This document shows, one piece after another, positions 7,179 through 15,395 of a DNA stretch of 27,854 nt (the first letter of the stretch is position 1; each line of letters opens with the position of its first letter). Both the position numbers and the translations under genes were made by a program. Source of the stretch: Bacteroidetes bacterium UBA7688 (GTDB lineage: Bacteria; Bacteroidota; Bacteroidia; Chitinophagales; Chitinophagaceae); assembly GCA_002482815.1 (NCBI GenBank), contig DLGS01000243.1:1-27854 (forward strand), read 5' to 3'. Below the pieces are notes generated by a model. That model had not been told where the DNA came from and did no database searches. It saw only the letters and a list, made by a program, of their open reading frames with translations.

Positions 7179-7775
7179 TTAACAGTACACTTTGCCTTTG
7201 TCAATCATCAACTGCCCCTTCTTGTGCAGGTTGCGGATGGTTCTGATGACAGTTTCTACCCGCATACCCGTCATATCGGCAATTTGTTGTCGGGTAAGTT
7301 TGATGCGGTTACAGTCGGGACAAATATTTTTCTTCCGCTGTTTCATATAGGCAAAGAGTTTCGATATACAGTTTTCCGGATCGTGCTGTGCGAGTTCTTT
7401 GATCACATAAAATTTAAAGCGAACACGCTCTATCATTAACCTGGTAAAAGCAAAATGCGCTTCAGGATTGTCTTTCAGCAAGGAAAGAAATGTTTCTTTC
7501 TGTAATCGTATCACCACACTGTCTTCATTGGCTATGGCACTTGCTGCATAAGGCTGCCCGTCGAACAGCGGCAATTCGCCAAATGATTCACCCGGTTCTA
7601 TCATGACCTGCAAAAATTCTCTTCCTTCATCATTGATATTCACCCAGCGAACACTGCCGCTGACCAATTGCTGGTAAAAAACGGCAGAACCGCCTTCATG
7701 AAAAATGAAATCACCTGCATTTACTTTTTTATACACTGCGCCCCAGGCCAGTAGTGTGTTGATGTCAATGATCAT
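7179..7775 (-). CDS. Crp/Fnr-family regulator (Fnr-like recognition helix, CxxC before the HTH)
   Basis: 198 residues: a sensory beta-roll (residues about 15-110), a long dimer helix, and a helix-turn-helix at about 161-180 (LTRQQIADMTGMRVETVIR). The recognition helix has Val-Glu-Thr-x-x-Arg as in FNR/DNR proteins, which fits the ATGAT-N4-ATCAT boxes around the denitrification genes. There is no FNR-type N-terminal cysteine cluster, so an iron-sulfur oxygen sensor is unlikely; heme-based NO sensing as in DNR is possible but unproven. C152 and C155 form a CPDC motif just before the HTH, absent from the paralog at 24800-25396. Divergent from the nos operon, with a palindrome at 7843-7856 in between. 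Confidence 0.9.
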   Translation of the reverse strand: MIIDINTLLAWGAVYKKVNAGDFIFHEGGSAVFYQQLVSGSVRWVNINDEGREFLQVMIEPGESFGELPLFDGQPYAASAIANEDSVVIRLQKETFLSLLKDNPEAHFAFTRLMIERVRFKFYVIKELAQHDPENCISKLFAYMKQRKKNICPDCNRIKLTRQQIADMTGMRVETVIRTIRNLHKKGQLMIDKGKVYC

Positions 7776-7790
7776 AGCTATTCATTTCAG

Positions 7791-7856
7791 TAAAACTATA
7801 CTGCAATAACAGCGCCAGGTATGATTTTGCACAGGGTGTTATATGATATATATCAT
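7791..7856 (-). promoter_or_regulatory. Fnr-type palindrome upstream of the Crp/Fnr gene at 7775
   Basis: Perfect palindrome ATGATATATATCAT (7843-7856). A weak -7-like TAGTTTTA (7798-7791, one mismatch) begins 51.5 bp from the centre, about two helical turns more than the 29.5-bp spacing of other promoters. That would place the box near -62, a class I position. It may serve autoregulation, or help the divergent nos promoter. The -7 call is weak. Confidence 0.45.
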
Positions 7857-7923
7857 GTTTCACTTGTAAACAAGCTGTAAATGAACGAGTTACTCTTTTC
7901 ACTTCAATGGCTTTAGGGGTAAT

Positions 7924-7967
7924 ATGATTGAACGCATAAAAATTGAAAAGATTCACGGGTAATCTTG
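7924..7967 (+). promoter_or_regulatory. Probable nos operon promoter with degenerate Fnr-type box
   Basis: ATGAT-TGAA-CGCAT (7924-7937) has one perfect and one degenerate half-site. Its centre is 29.5 bp before TAATCTTG (7960-7967, one mismatch to TAnnTTTG), the same spacing as in the clearer promoters. The cytochrome c ATG lies 36 bp downstream. A stronger palindrome at 7843-7856 is further upstream. Confidence 0.5.
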
Positions 7968-8003
7968 TACTCAATTATTGACTTACTCCTTAAAACATCA
8001 ACT

Positions 8004-8480
8004 ATGAAAAAACTCATCGTCATTCTGATCATCGGTTCTATTGTTGCAGCCTGCGGCGGCGGCAATTCGCATGCACCTGCTGCAACTACTGCAAGCACTG
8101 AAAACAGCACTGCTGCGAGCGGAAACCCTTCATATGATCCCAACAGAGGTGAAGGTAAATTCAAAGATGTACAGATAAACCCCAAACTCGATGTAGCGCT
8201 GGCTGGTGAAGGAGAGAAAGTGTACAATGTAAAATGTGGCAGTTGCCATAAACTCTCTGAAGAACGCCTTGTAGGACCAGGATGGAAAGCAGTTACTACA
8301 CGCCATGAAGCGGCATGGATACTTAACTTCATTACCAATACCGATGCCATGCTGAATGTTGACCCGAAAGCACAGGCACAACTGGAAATATGTCTGGTAA
8401 GAATGCCTAACCAGAGTCTTACCGATAAAGAAGCACTTTCACTCTATGAGTTCATGCGCAAAAATGACGGTGTTAAATAA
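8004..8480 (+). CDS. c-type cytochrome lipoprotein of the nos operon
   Basis: 158 residues from the ATG at 8004; an upstream in-frame ATG at 7965 overlaps the promoter and is unlikely. Lipoprotein signal MKKLIVILIIGSIVAAC with the lipobox Cys, a low-complexity Ala/Thr/Ser linker, then a single class I cytochrome c domain: heme motif CGSCH, a GPGWK segment, and a likely distal Met in RMPNQSLTDKE. Small mono-heme cytochromes directly before nosZ are typical of clade II nos clusters in Bacteroidota and are thought to deliver electrons to NosZ. First gene of the operon; nosZ starts 30 bp downstream. Confidence 0.88.
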   Translation: MKKLIVILIIGSIVAACGGGNSHAPAATTASTENSTAASGNPSYDPNRGEGKFKDVQINPKLDVALAGEGEKVYNVKCGSCHKLSEERLVGPGWKAVTTRHEAAWILNFITNTDAMLNVDPKAQAQLEICLVRMPNQSLTDKEALSLYEFMRKNDGVK

Positions 8481-8510
8481 TTGATCTCTCACAAACTAAA
8501 CTGTTATATA

Positions 8511-10505
8511 ATGACACATTTTTCATCTAAACAATGGGCATTACTGATAGGTTGTTTCAGCCTCAGCATGTTCGCCTGTAAACCCAAGAATACAGGTAGT
8601 GCCGTGGGTGCAGATGCTGCAGCTAAAGCGTATGTAGCACCCGGACAATATGACCAGTTCTACAATTTTGTATCGGGTGGATTCAGCGGTCAGATGAGTG
8701 TTTATGGATTACCCTCAGGTCGTTTACTTCGTGTAATTCCTGTTTTCTCTGTTGATCCTGAGAAAGGATGGGGTTACAGCGAAGAAACCAAAGCCATGCT
8801 GAATACCTCTCATGGTATGGTGCCCTGGGATGACCTGCATCATACCGAACTCTCTCAAACCAATGGTGAGATTGATGGCCGCTGGGTATTTGGCAACGCC
8901 AATAATACACCAAGGGTAGCTCGTATTGACCTCACTACTTTCCGTACTGCGGAAATTATTGAGCTTCCCAACAGCGCCGGTAACCACAGTTCCCCTTTCA
9001 TTACCGAGAATACGGAATACGTGGTAGCCGGTACCCGTTTCAGTGTACCTCCTGATGATGCCAATGGTGATGTGGCCATTGATACCTACAAAGACAATTT
9101 CAAAGGCACCATTAGTTTTATCAGTGTTGATAAAAACGATGGTAAAATGGATATTGCCTTCCAGTTACAATGTCCGGGTGTAAACTTCGATCTGAGCCAT
9201 GCCGGTAAAGGAAAATCGAATGGCTGGTTTTTCTTCTCCTGCTACAATACAGAGAAAGCCAGCACCCTGCTTGAAGTAAATGCTTCACAGCGTGATAAAG
9301 ATTTTATCATGGCCGTAAACTGGAAAAAAGCAGAAGAATATATCAAAGCTGGTAAAGGAAGAAAACAGTCTGTTAAATATGCCAGCAACCGTTACGATGA
9401 AAAAACACATACCGCTACTTCTCAGATTAAAACAGAAGTATTGGTGCTGGATGTAAAAGATTTTAAAGACATCTGTTATTTCATCCCATGTCCAAAATCA
9501 CCGCATGGTTGCGATGTGGACCCTACAGGTGAGTATATTGTAGGCAGTGGTAAACTGGCTGCACTTGTTCCCGTATTCAGCTTCGATAAAATACAGAAAG
9601 CCATTGCCGCCAAAGATTTTATCGGCGATTATGATGGCATTCCTGTTATTAAATATGAATCTGCTTTACATGGTGAGTTACAAAAACCAGGTTTGGGCCC
9701 ATTGCACACTGAGTTTGATGGTAAGGGCAATGCCTATACTTCTTTCTTTGTTTCTTCTGAAGTCGTTAAATGGAACATCAAAGACCTTAAAGTATTGGAT
9801 CGTGCCGCTACTTATTATTCCATTGGTCACCTCACCATTCCCGGTGGCGACAGCAAAAAACCTGATCCAAAATACCTGATTGCGTATAACAAAATCACCA
9901 AAGACAGGTACCTGCCTACCGGTCCGGAACTATCGCAGAGTGCGCAGTTATTTGATATCAGTGGCGATAAAATGCAGCTTATCCTCGACTTCCCCACCAT
10001 TGGTGAACCTCACTATGCCCAAGCGGTAGAAGCTAGTGTTCTTCGTGATAAATCAGTTAAATTCTTTAAAATAGAAGATAACTTCCATCCTTATGCATCA
10101 AAAGGCGAAGGAGATGCTAAAGTTGTACGAAAAGGCAATCAAGTACATGTAAATCTCACCTTAATTCGCTCACATCTTACTCCTGATAATATCGAAGGTA
10201 TTAAAGTAGGTGATGAGGTTTATTTTCATACCACTAATTTAGAGCAGGATTGGGATGTACCGCACGGATTTGCAATTAAAGGCGCTTTAACTGCTGAATT
10301 GTTGGTAATGCCGGGCGAAACCACTACATTAAAATGGATACCCAAAAAAGCAGGGATGTATCCGATGTACTGTACTGATTTTTGTAGTGCTTTGCACCAG
10401 GAAATGTCGGGCTACATCAGAGTTTCTCCAGCTGGAAGCAATGTGCCTATTAGCTTTAGTACAGGTACCAATCTTCCGAAATCAACAGTGAATTCTAAAA
10501 AATAA
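8511..10505 (+). CDS. nosZ: Nitrous-oxide reductase, clade II
   Basis: 664 residues from the ATG at 8511. It reduces N2O to N2 in the periplasm. Signal peptide of Sec/lipoprotein type (Cys23 in SLSMFAC), with no twin-arginine motif, as in clade II. The seven CuZ histidines are visible: H110 and H111 (DDLHHTE), H159 (NHSSP), H332 (SPHGCDVDP), H399 (GPLHTEFD), H440 (GHLTIPGGD), H501 (GEPHYAQA). CuA ligands in the C-terminal cupredoxin domain: H585 (VPHGFAI), C621 and C625 (CTDFC), H629 and M632. The protein looks complete. Base use changes sharply just after the H501 codon: by hand count 87/180 G+C in 9841-10020 and 85/240 in 10021-10260, with leucine codons moving from CTN to TTA/TTG. Followed by the nosL-type gene after 10 bp. 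Confidence 0.97.
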   Translation: MTHFSSKQWALLIGCFSLSMFACKPKNTGSAVGADAAAKAYVAPGQYDQFYNFVSGGFSGQMSVYGLPSGRLLRVIPVFSVDPEKGWGYSEETKAMLNTSHGMVPWDDLHHTELSQTNGEIDGRWVFGNANNTPRVARIDLTTFRTAEIIELPNSAGNHSSPFITENTEYVVAGTRFSVPPDDANGDVAIDTYKDNFKGTISFISVDKNDGKMDIAFQLQCPGVNFDLSHAGKGKSNGWFFFSCYNTEKASTLLEVNASQRDKDFIMAVNWKKAEEYIKAGKGRKQSVKYASNRYDEKTHTATSQIKTEVLVLDVKDFKDICYFIPCPKSPHGCDVDPTGEYIVGSGKLAALVPVFSFDKIQKAIAAKDFIGDYDGIPVIKYESALHGELQKPGLGPLHTEFDGKGNAYTSFFVSSEVVKWNIKDLKVLDRAATYYSIGHLTIPGGDSKKPDPKYLIAYNKITKDRYLPTGPELSQSAQLFDISGDKMQLILDFPTIGEPHYAQAVEASVLRDKSVKFFKIEDNFHPYASKGEGDAKVVRKGNQVHVNLTLIRSHLTPDNIEGIKVGDEVYFHTTNLEQDWDVPHGFAIKGALTAELLVMPGETTTLKWIPKKAGMYPMYCTDFCSALHQEMSGYIRVSPAGSNVPISFSTGTNLPKSTVNSKK

Positions 10506-10515
10506 CTACATCCTT

Positions 10516-11514
10516 ATGAAAAGCAATAAAATTACAACATTATCAAGAATAACGCTTTTCATTTGTGCGCTTGGCTTATTAGTTGTCTTATTTGTGCCCA
10601 TCTGGCGCATAGATTTAATGGCACCACAGTACCCTGAAGGATTACGCCTGCTAATTTATGCAAATAAGTTAGCAGGTAATGTTGATATCATCAATGGACT
10701 AAACCACTACATAGGCATGAAGACCTTACATGCCGACGATTTTGCCGAGTTTACAGTATTACCTTTTATCATCGTATTTTTTGCAGTTTGCTTTGTAGCT
10801 GTTGCTATTATTGCTAAAAGAAAATGGATGAATATGCTTTTCCTGTTATTTGTAGCGTTCGGTATTTTGGCTATGGTCGATTTTTGGAGATGGGAGTACA
10901 ATTATGGCCACGATTTAGATCCGAATGCGGCCATTAAAGTGCCCGGAATGTCTTATCAACCGCCTTTAATTGGCTATAAACAATTATTGAATTTTGGCGC
11001 ATGGTCTGTTCCGGGTATTGGTGGGTGGATTTTTGTTACTGTTGGCGCCCTACTCATGGGTGCTGTAATTTATGAAGGTAGAAGGATAAAAAAAGCCATT
11101 ATAATTCCTGTTTTATTGGTCGGGTTTTTAAGCGGCTGTAGTAGCGAACCAGTTCCAATACGCTTTGGACAAGACAACTGTGATTTTTGTAAAATGACGA
11201 TTAGTGATCAACGGTTTGGAGCAGAAATAGTGACTAAAAAGGGCAAAGTTTTTAAGTTTGATGACGCACATTGTGTGAATAATTTTCTTGATGATAAAAA
11301 AACAAATCAGCAGGAAATTGCTGGGATCTATTTTATAGACTTCATTAAGCCACATCAGTTAATAAATGCGAATGAAGCTTACTTTTTACAAAGTCCGAAG
11401 TTAAAAAGCCCAATGAACGGAAATGTTGCTGCTTTTAGCCAAGAGGATAGTTTAACTAAAATTTTGCCACAATTTCCGGGCTTTAAAATTACTTGGGAGG
11501 ATGTGCAGAAGTGA
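10516..11514 (+). CDS. nosL: NosL copper chaperone fused to an N-terminal membrane domain
   Basis: 332 residues in one open frame. Residues 1-190 form a membrane domain with about four helices (near 11-30, 80-100, 105-122 and 165-187) of the type seen as a separate small membrane protein in Bacteroidota nos clusters. From about residue 193 a second hydrophobic segment ends in a lipobox-like LSGC208, then the NosL domain with the Cu(I)-binding motif NCDFCKMTI (C222, C225, M227) and a C-terminal DAHCVNNFLDDKK region. NosL delivers copper for NosZ maturation. No in-frame ATG exists at the point where a free NosL would start, so the two parts appear truly joined. The last bases overlap the nosD start. 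Confidence 0.88.
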   Translation: MKSNKITTLSRITLFICALGLLVVLFVPIWRIDLMAPQYPEGLRLLIYANKLAGNVDIINGLNHYIGMKTLHADDFAEFTVLPFIIVFFAVCFVAVAIIAKRKWMNMLFLLFVAFGILAMVDFWRWEYNYGHDLDPNAAIKVPGMSYQPPLIGYKQLLNFGAWSVPGIGGWIFVTVGALLMGAVIYEGRRIKKAIIIPVLLVGFLSGCSSEPVPIRFGQDNCDFCKMTISDQRFGAEIVTKKGKVFKFDDAHCVNNFLDDKKTNQQEIAGIYFIDFIKPHQLINANEAYFLQSPKLKSPMNGNVAAFSQEDSLTKILPQFPGFKITWEDVQK

Positions 11515-12743
11515 AATTCATCTTAGCGATACTCTCTTTATTTTTAAGTTTCCAGGCTTCGGCAAAAATAATTCCGGTTGGATCCCGCCAACAATTTAAA
11601 ACCGTAACTGCTGGAATTCAAGCCGCAGCAGTTGGCGATACGGTATTGGTTGATGCAGGGTATTATAAAGAGAAAAATCTGCAAATTCTTAAAAGTATTG
11701 TTCTTATAGGCATAAATTATCCGGTACTAGATGGAGAAAATAAATATGAAATCATTTCAATAAAAGCTGATAGCGTAGAGGTTAATGGTTTCAAAATTAT
11801 ACGTTCGGGCCATTCGAGCCTGGTAGATCTGAGCGGAATAAAAATCTATGATAGTCGGAATGTCACCGTGAAAAATAATATCTTAAAGGATACATTTTTT
11901 GGCATATATGTGCAAAATGGATTAAACTGTACCATTGAAAATAATCAGGTTATTGCGGTTGGTAAAGGAGGAGAACAGCAAAATGGCAATGGTATTCATT
12001 GCTGGCAAAGTGAGGGCATGCGCATCATCCGTAACACTGTAACTGGCCACAGGGATGGTATATATTTTGAGTTTGTAAAAAACTCGATAATCTGGCGTAA
12101 TACATCGGTAAAAAATGTTCGGTATGGACTGCATTTTATGTTTTCTAACGACGATACCTATGTGAGTAATGTTTTTGAAAATAATGGTTCAGGGGTATCG
12201 ATTATGTTCTCCCATCGGATAAAAATGTTTAACAATTTTTTTGAGGAAAACTGGGGCGATGCAGCTTATGGTATATTGCTTAAAGAAATATCAGACGGAT
12301 ATATGGAAGGCAATTATTTCTCAAAAAATACCAGTGCCATTTACATGGAAGGGGCAAATCGAATTGAAATGAGGCGAAATACATTTAAGAACAATGGCTG
12401 GGCTTTAAAAATCCAGGCGAGTTGCTCAGATGTGGTTTTAGAACGGAACAACTTTATAGGAAATACTTTTGATGTAGGCACTAATGGATCCTTAGTGTTA
12501 AATAGGTTCATTAACAATTATTGGGATAAATACGAAGGTTACGACCTAGATAAAAATAAGATTGGTGATATTGCTTATCGGCCAGTAAGTATGTTTTCGA
12601 TGATTGTAGAGAAATATCCCTCTGCAATGATCCTATTTCGCACATTCATCGTTACGTTGCTGGATAAAACAGAGAAAATAATGCCCACACTAACACCAGA
12701 AAATTTAAAAGATCAAGCGCCATTGATGAAGAAGGCTTTTTAA
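11511..12743 (+). CDS. nosD: NosD periplasmic beta-helix protein for CuZ assembly
   Basis: 410 residues. The GTG at 11511 is chosen: it overlaps the upstream stop (GTGA), has a good Shine-Dalgarno (GGGAGG) 10 bp before it, and starts directly at a signal peptide (KFILAILSLFLSFQASA). The mature part has repeated right-handed beta-helix (CASH/NosD) turns rich in Asn and Gly, such as NVTVKNNILKDTFFGIYVQN, RIIRNTVTGHRDGIYFE and IEMRRNTFKNNGWALKI. NosD works with the NosFY transporter in building the sulfur-bridged CuZ site of NosZ. Length matches the family (about 400). Confidence 0.93.
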   Translation: MKFILAILSLFLSFQASAKIIPVGSRQQFKTVTAGIQAAAVGDTVLVDAGYYKEKNLQILKSIVLIGINYPVLDGENKYEIISIKADSVEVNGFKIIRSGHSSLVDLSGIKIYDSRNVTVKNNILKDTFFGIYVQNGLNCTIENNQVIAVGKGGEQQNGNGIHCWQSEGMRIIRNTVTGHRDGIYFEFVKNSIIWRNTSVKNVRYGLHFMFSNDDTYVSNVFENNGSGVSIMFSHRIKMFNNFFEENWGDAAYGILLKEISDGYMEGNYFSKNTSAIYMEGANRIEMRRNTFKNNGWALKIQASCSDVVLERNNFIGNTFDVGTNGSLVLNRFINNYWDKYEGYDLDKNKIGDIAYRPVSMFSMIVEKYPSAMILFRTFIVTLLDKTEKIMPTLTPENLKDQAPLMKKAF

Positions 12744-12756
12744 TATTCTATATTAT

Positions 12757-13467
12757 ATGATTATTGCAACAAACGTAAACAAACAGTTTGGGAAATTAAA
12801 AGTACTTGACAACGTATCCACTACGTGTGAAAAAGGAGAATGTATCGCATTAATTGGTCCAAATGGTTGCGGAAAAACCACTTTGATAAAATCAATTTTG
12901 GGCATGGTAGTGCCTGATAGCGGTGTTATTAAATTTAATGAGAAGGATATTAAGAATCAATGGGAATACCGAGATGAGATTGGCTACATGCCCCAAATAG
13001 GCCGTTATCCCGATAATATGACGATCGGACAAGTGTTGGAAATGATGAAAGATATTCGCAATAAAAAGACAGCCTTGGATGACGATTTAATTCGAGCTTT
13101 TTCCTTGCCTAAACTACTGGATAAAAGAATGCGGACCTTATCCGGAGGTACTCGTCAAAAAATTAGTGCCGCTATTGCATTTTTATTCAATCCAACAGTG
13201 CTTATTTTAGATGAACCTACTGCAGGACTTGATCCTGTTTCGTCTGAATTACTGAAAGAGAAAATTATTACCGAAAAGGAAAATGGGAAACTTGTGTTGA
13301 TCACTTCGCATGTGTTAAGCGAATTAGACGACCTAGTTACCCGTATTATCTATATGCAAGATGGAAAATTGCTATTTCAAAAAAGTATTGAAGAATTAAG
13401 AGCAGACACTGGAGAGGTAAAACTTTCGAGAGCAATTGCAAGGGTTATGACAAATGAAGGAGCATGA
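12757..13467 (+). CDS. nosF: NosF ABC transporter ATP-binding protein
   Basis: 236 residues with all ABC ATPase motifs: Walker A GPNGCGKT (34-41), Q-loop near GYMPQ (77-80), signature LSGGTRQK (128-135), Walker B TVLILDEP (147-154) and the switch His185 in ITSHVLSEL. It powers the NosFY transporter, proposed to move a sulfur species for CuZ assembly in partnership with NosD. It starts 13 bp after nosD and overlaps nosY by 4 bp (ATGA), so translation is probably coupled. Confidence 0.95.
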   Translation: MIIATNVNKQFGKLKVLDNVSTTCEKGECIALIGPNGCGKTTLIKSILGMVVPDSGVIKFNEKDIKNQWEYRDEIGYMPQIGRYPDNMTIGQVLEMMKDIRNKKTALDDDLIRAFSLPKLLDKRMRTLSGGTRQKISAAIAFLFNPTVLILDEPTAGLDPVSSELLKEKIITEKENGKLVLITSHVLSELDDLVTRIIYMQDGKLLFQKSIEELRADTGEVKLSRAIARVMTNEGA

Positions 13468-14231
13468 AAAAAATCATTAAATATGTAATTTTCGATATTC
13501 TACGCAATCGGATTGTGCTGGTTTATACACTATTTTTACTGGCATCATCATTCACTGTATTCAGCTTAGAGGATAGCGGTAGTAAAGGACTGTTAAGTTT
13601 GTTAAGTATTATTTTGATCGTTGTGCCCTTGGTGAATATCATCTTTTCGACCATTTACGTGTACAATAGTGCCGAATTTGTGGAACTGCTGGTTAGCCAG
13701 CCCTTAAAAAGAAAAGCAATTTGGTTAAGTTTATTCAGCGGGTTAGCGTCGTCCCTTGCTATTGCTTTTTTTATAGGTGTCGGCATTCCAGTTCTAATTT
13801 ACCAGGCTAATATTATTGGATTTACCATGATTGCAGTAGGCATAACCCTAAGCATTATTTTTGTAGCCATAGCTATGCTTGCTACGGTTAGAACCAGAGA
13901 TAAAGCAAAGGGAATTGGGGTTGCGATTATGCTGTGGCTCTATTTTTCGTTATTGTTTGATGGATTTGTATTGTTTTTGCTCTTTCAGTTTGCAGATTAT
14001 CCTTTAGACAAATTGATGATAGGTGTAACAGCGCTCAATCCTATCGATCTAGGCCGAATATTGATTTTGCTCCAATTGGAGGTTTCGGCGATGATGGGTT
14101 ATACTGGTGCGGTTTTTAAAGATTTTTTTGGTACAGCTATCGGCCTAGCATCTTCTGCCGGTGCATTACTTTTATGGATAGCATTACCGCTTTGGTTTTC
14201 TACCAAGCTATTTAATTCTAAAGATTTATAA
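13464..14231 (+). CDS. nosY: NosY ABC transporter permease
   Basis: 255 residues with about six hydrophobic helices, start MKKIIKYVIFDILRNRIVLV as in ABC-2-type permeases. The cytoplasmic loop VELLVSQPLKRKAIWLSLF is the coupling region typical of NosY. Its position directly behind nosD and nosF, with a 4-bp overlap with nosF, supports the name. The product is the membrane half of the NosFY transporter. The hemerythrin gene follows after 4 bp. Confidence 0.93.
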   Translation: MKKIIKYVIFDILRNRIVLVYTLFLLASSFTVFSLEDSGSKGLLSLLSIILIVVPLVNIIFSTIYVYNSAEFVELLVSQPLKRKAIWLSLFSGLASSLAIAFFIGVGIPVLIYQANIIGFTMIAVGITLSIIFVAIAMLATVRTRDKAKGIGVAIMLWLYFSLLFDGFVLFLLFQFADYPLDKLMIGVTALNPIDLGRILILLQLEVSAMMGYTGAVFKDFFGTAIGLASSAGALLLWIALPLWFSTKLFNSKDL

Positions 14232-14235
14232 AACA

Positions 14236-14661
14236 ATGAAAAGACATACAGCACTTACTCCACTTTCGAGAGAACATCATGGGGCATTAATATTGTCTCG
14301 TTTATTGCAAAAAGACGCACCTATTTACAAAGGTTTGCCTTCTGATCCAGCTGGTAAGGCTGCTTATGCTTTCAAATTTTACAAGGAAGAACTTGTAGGG
14401 CACTTTCTTAAAGAAGAAGCCATGATGAAACTGCTTGTAGGGGTAGATGTAGGACTGGATGTGTTGATCGATTCTATTTACCAAGAGCACCAAAACCTGC
14501 ATGAATTATTTAATCGTAGCGATTTAATAATTCATTTGGATCAAATTGGAAAAGCCATGGAACTGCATATTAGGAAAGAAGAGCGTCAATTTTTTCCTTT
14601 AATTCAGCAAACCTGTAACGAAGAGCAAATGAAAGCTATCGCAACTCTTTTTCCAGTTTAA
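14236..14661 (+). CDS. Hemerythrin HHE domain protein
   Basis: 141-residue four-helix protein with the hemerythrin ligand pattern: H14/H15 in SREHHGALI, VGHFLKEEAMM, YQEHQNLHELF and MELHIRKEERQFFPLI. Such proteins bind a di-iron centre reacting with O2 or NO. It has no ScdA_N domain, so it is not a full RIC. It starts 4 bp after nosY and is the last gene of the nos operon; a protective role against NO or oxygen for the maturation system is inferred from the position only. Confidence 0.85.
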   Translation: MKRHTALTPLSREHHGALILSRLLQKDAPIYKGLPSDPAGKAAYAFKFYKEELVGHFLKEEAMMKLLVGVDVGLDVLIDSIYQEHQNLHELFNRSDLIIHLDQIGKAMELHIRKEERQFFPLIQQTCNEEQMKAIATLFPV

Positions 14662-14692
14662 TTGCTTTTAGAAATATAATATTACTTGCTAG

Positions 14693-14818
14693 CTAAACGT
14701 GTTTGTGCAGGTCATTTTCAAATTCTCCTAGCTTTGGGTGACAATCCCCATGTACCTTAGCTACTTGCTGCGCTAGTTCGGCGATGAACGGAATATTTTC
14801 GCGACAGTATTCGTGATT
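14693..14818 (-). pseudogene. Decayed fragment of a RIC/ScdA gene
   Basis: About 41 codons on the minus strand, ending in TAG at 14695-14693, read NHEYCRENIPFIAELAQQVA, then KVHGDCHPKL and directly EFENDLHKHV-stop. The first part matches residues of the intact RIC at 15396-16358 (THHQYVKENTSFIMELANKV, AKVHGEQHPEA) and the last part matches its C-terminal EYENDLHRHVHLENN. The middle of the hemerythrin domain, including the H-x-x-E-E motif, is deleted and an upstream in-frame TAG occurs. This is a remnant of a third RIC copy. Confidence 0.8.
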
Positions 14819-14837
14819 CCGAATCCTCTACTGCATC

Positions 14838-15293
14838 TTAATTAAAATACTTGTGATACATCTCATTGGATTTTTGAAGTTTCATGACAATTTCTTTCGC
14901 TTCATTTTCATCAGGTAAATTTTCCAATTCCTTAACCAGCTCCAAATGCGGCAGCAGCCATTTGTGCAGTTCTTCGTGGCTTCTTCCGTCCATCGTGCAA
15001 CTTTTAATCAACTTATTATTTTGCTCTTTGAGCTGGAGGGCAAGTGCTTTATAATCGGTCTGATTATTTCGAATATAGGCATTTACCAGCTCAGAATTTT
15101 TTAGCACAAAAGGTTTCATCTCTTCGTTCACTAACCATTTTTCACCGTTATTCAGCTCTATCGGTGCCGCATCTTCATCGTCTTGATGCACTGCCTGGGT
15201 TTCTGATTCCTGGTGCGCAGTTGATTTTTCAGCATTGATATTACAGCTCCAAAAAAGGAAACTACTTATTGCTAATACAATTATTTTTTTCAT
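14838..15293 (-). CDS. Lipoprotein of unknown family with possible metal-binding Cys/Met/His cluster
   Basis: 151 residues from the ATG at 15293, where a lipoprotein signal starts (MKKIIVLAISSFLFWSC, lipid Cys17). A longer in-frame start at 15368 would bury this signal and is rejected. After an acidic linker (HQDDEDAAPIE) the mature part is helical. It contains the segment IKSCTMDGRSHEELHKWLLP followed by H, in which one Cys, one Met and three His are spaced on what look like helix faces; this could bind copper or heme, but I do not recognise the family. Periplasmic, and lies downstream of the RIC gene on the same strand (102-bp gap, no clear own Fnr box). Confidence 0.7.
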   Translation of the reverse strand: MKKIIVLAISSFLFWSCNINAEKSTAHQESETQAVHQDDEDAAPIELNNGEKWLVNEEMKPFVLKNSELVNAYIRNNQTDYKALALQLKEQNNKLIKSCTMDGRSHEELHKWLLPHLELVKELENLPDENEAKEIVMKLQKSNEMYHKYFN

Positions 15294-15395
15294 ATCCTGT
15301 TTATCTATTTCGATCATTTTTATAATTCCTTCCAGAACTACTTTGTTGCCTTTAAAAAAATACCCCATTAGTACAGGTGTCGAGGGCTTTAGCGG

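Noticed and set aside
15363..15376. Looked for an Fnr box at the standard distance before TAGTTCTG upstream of the lipoprotein gene
   Set aside because: No palindrome is present; the gene may instead be read through from the RIC gene.
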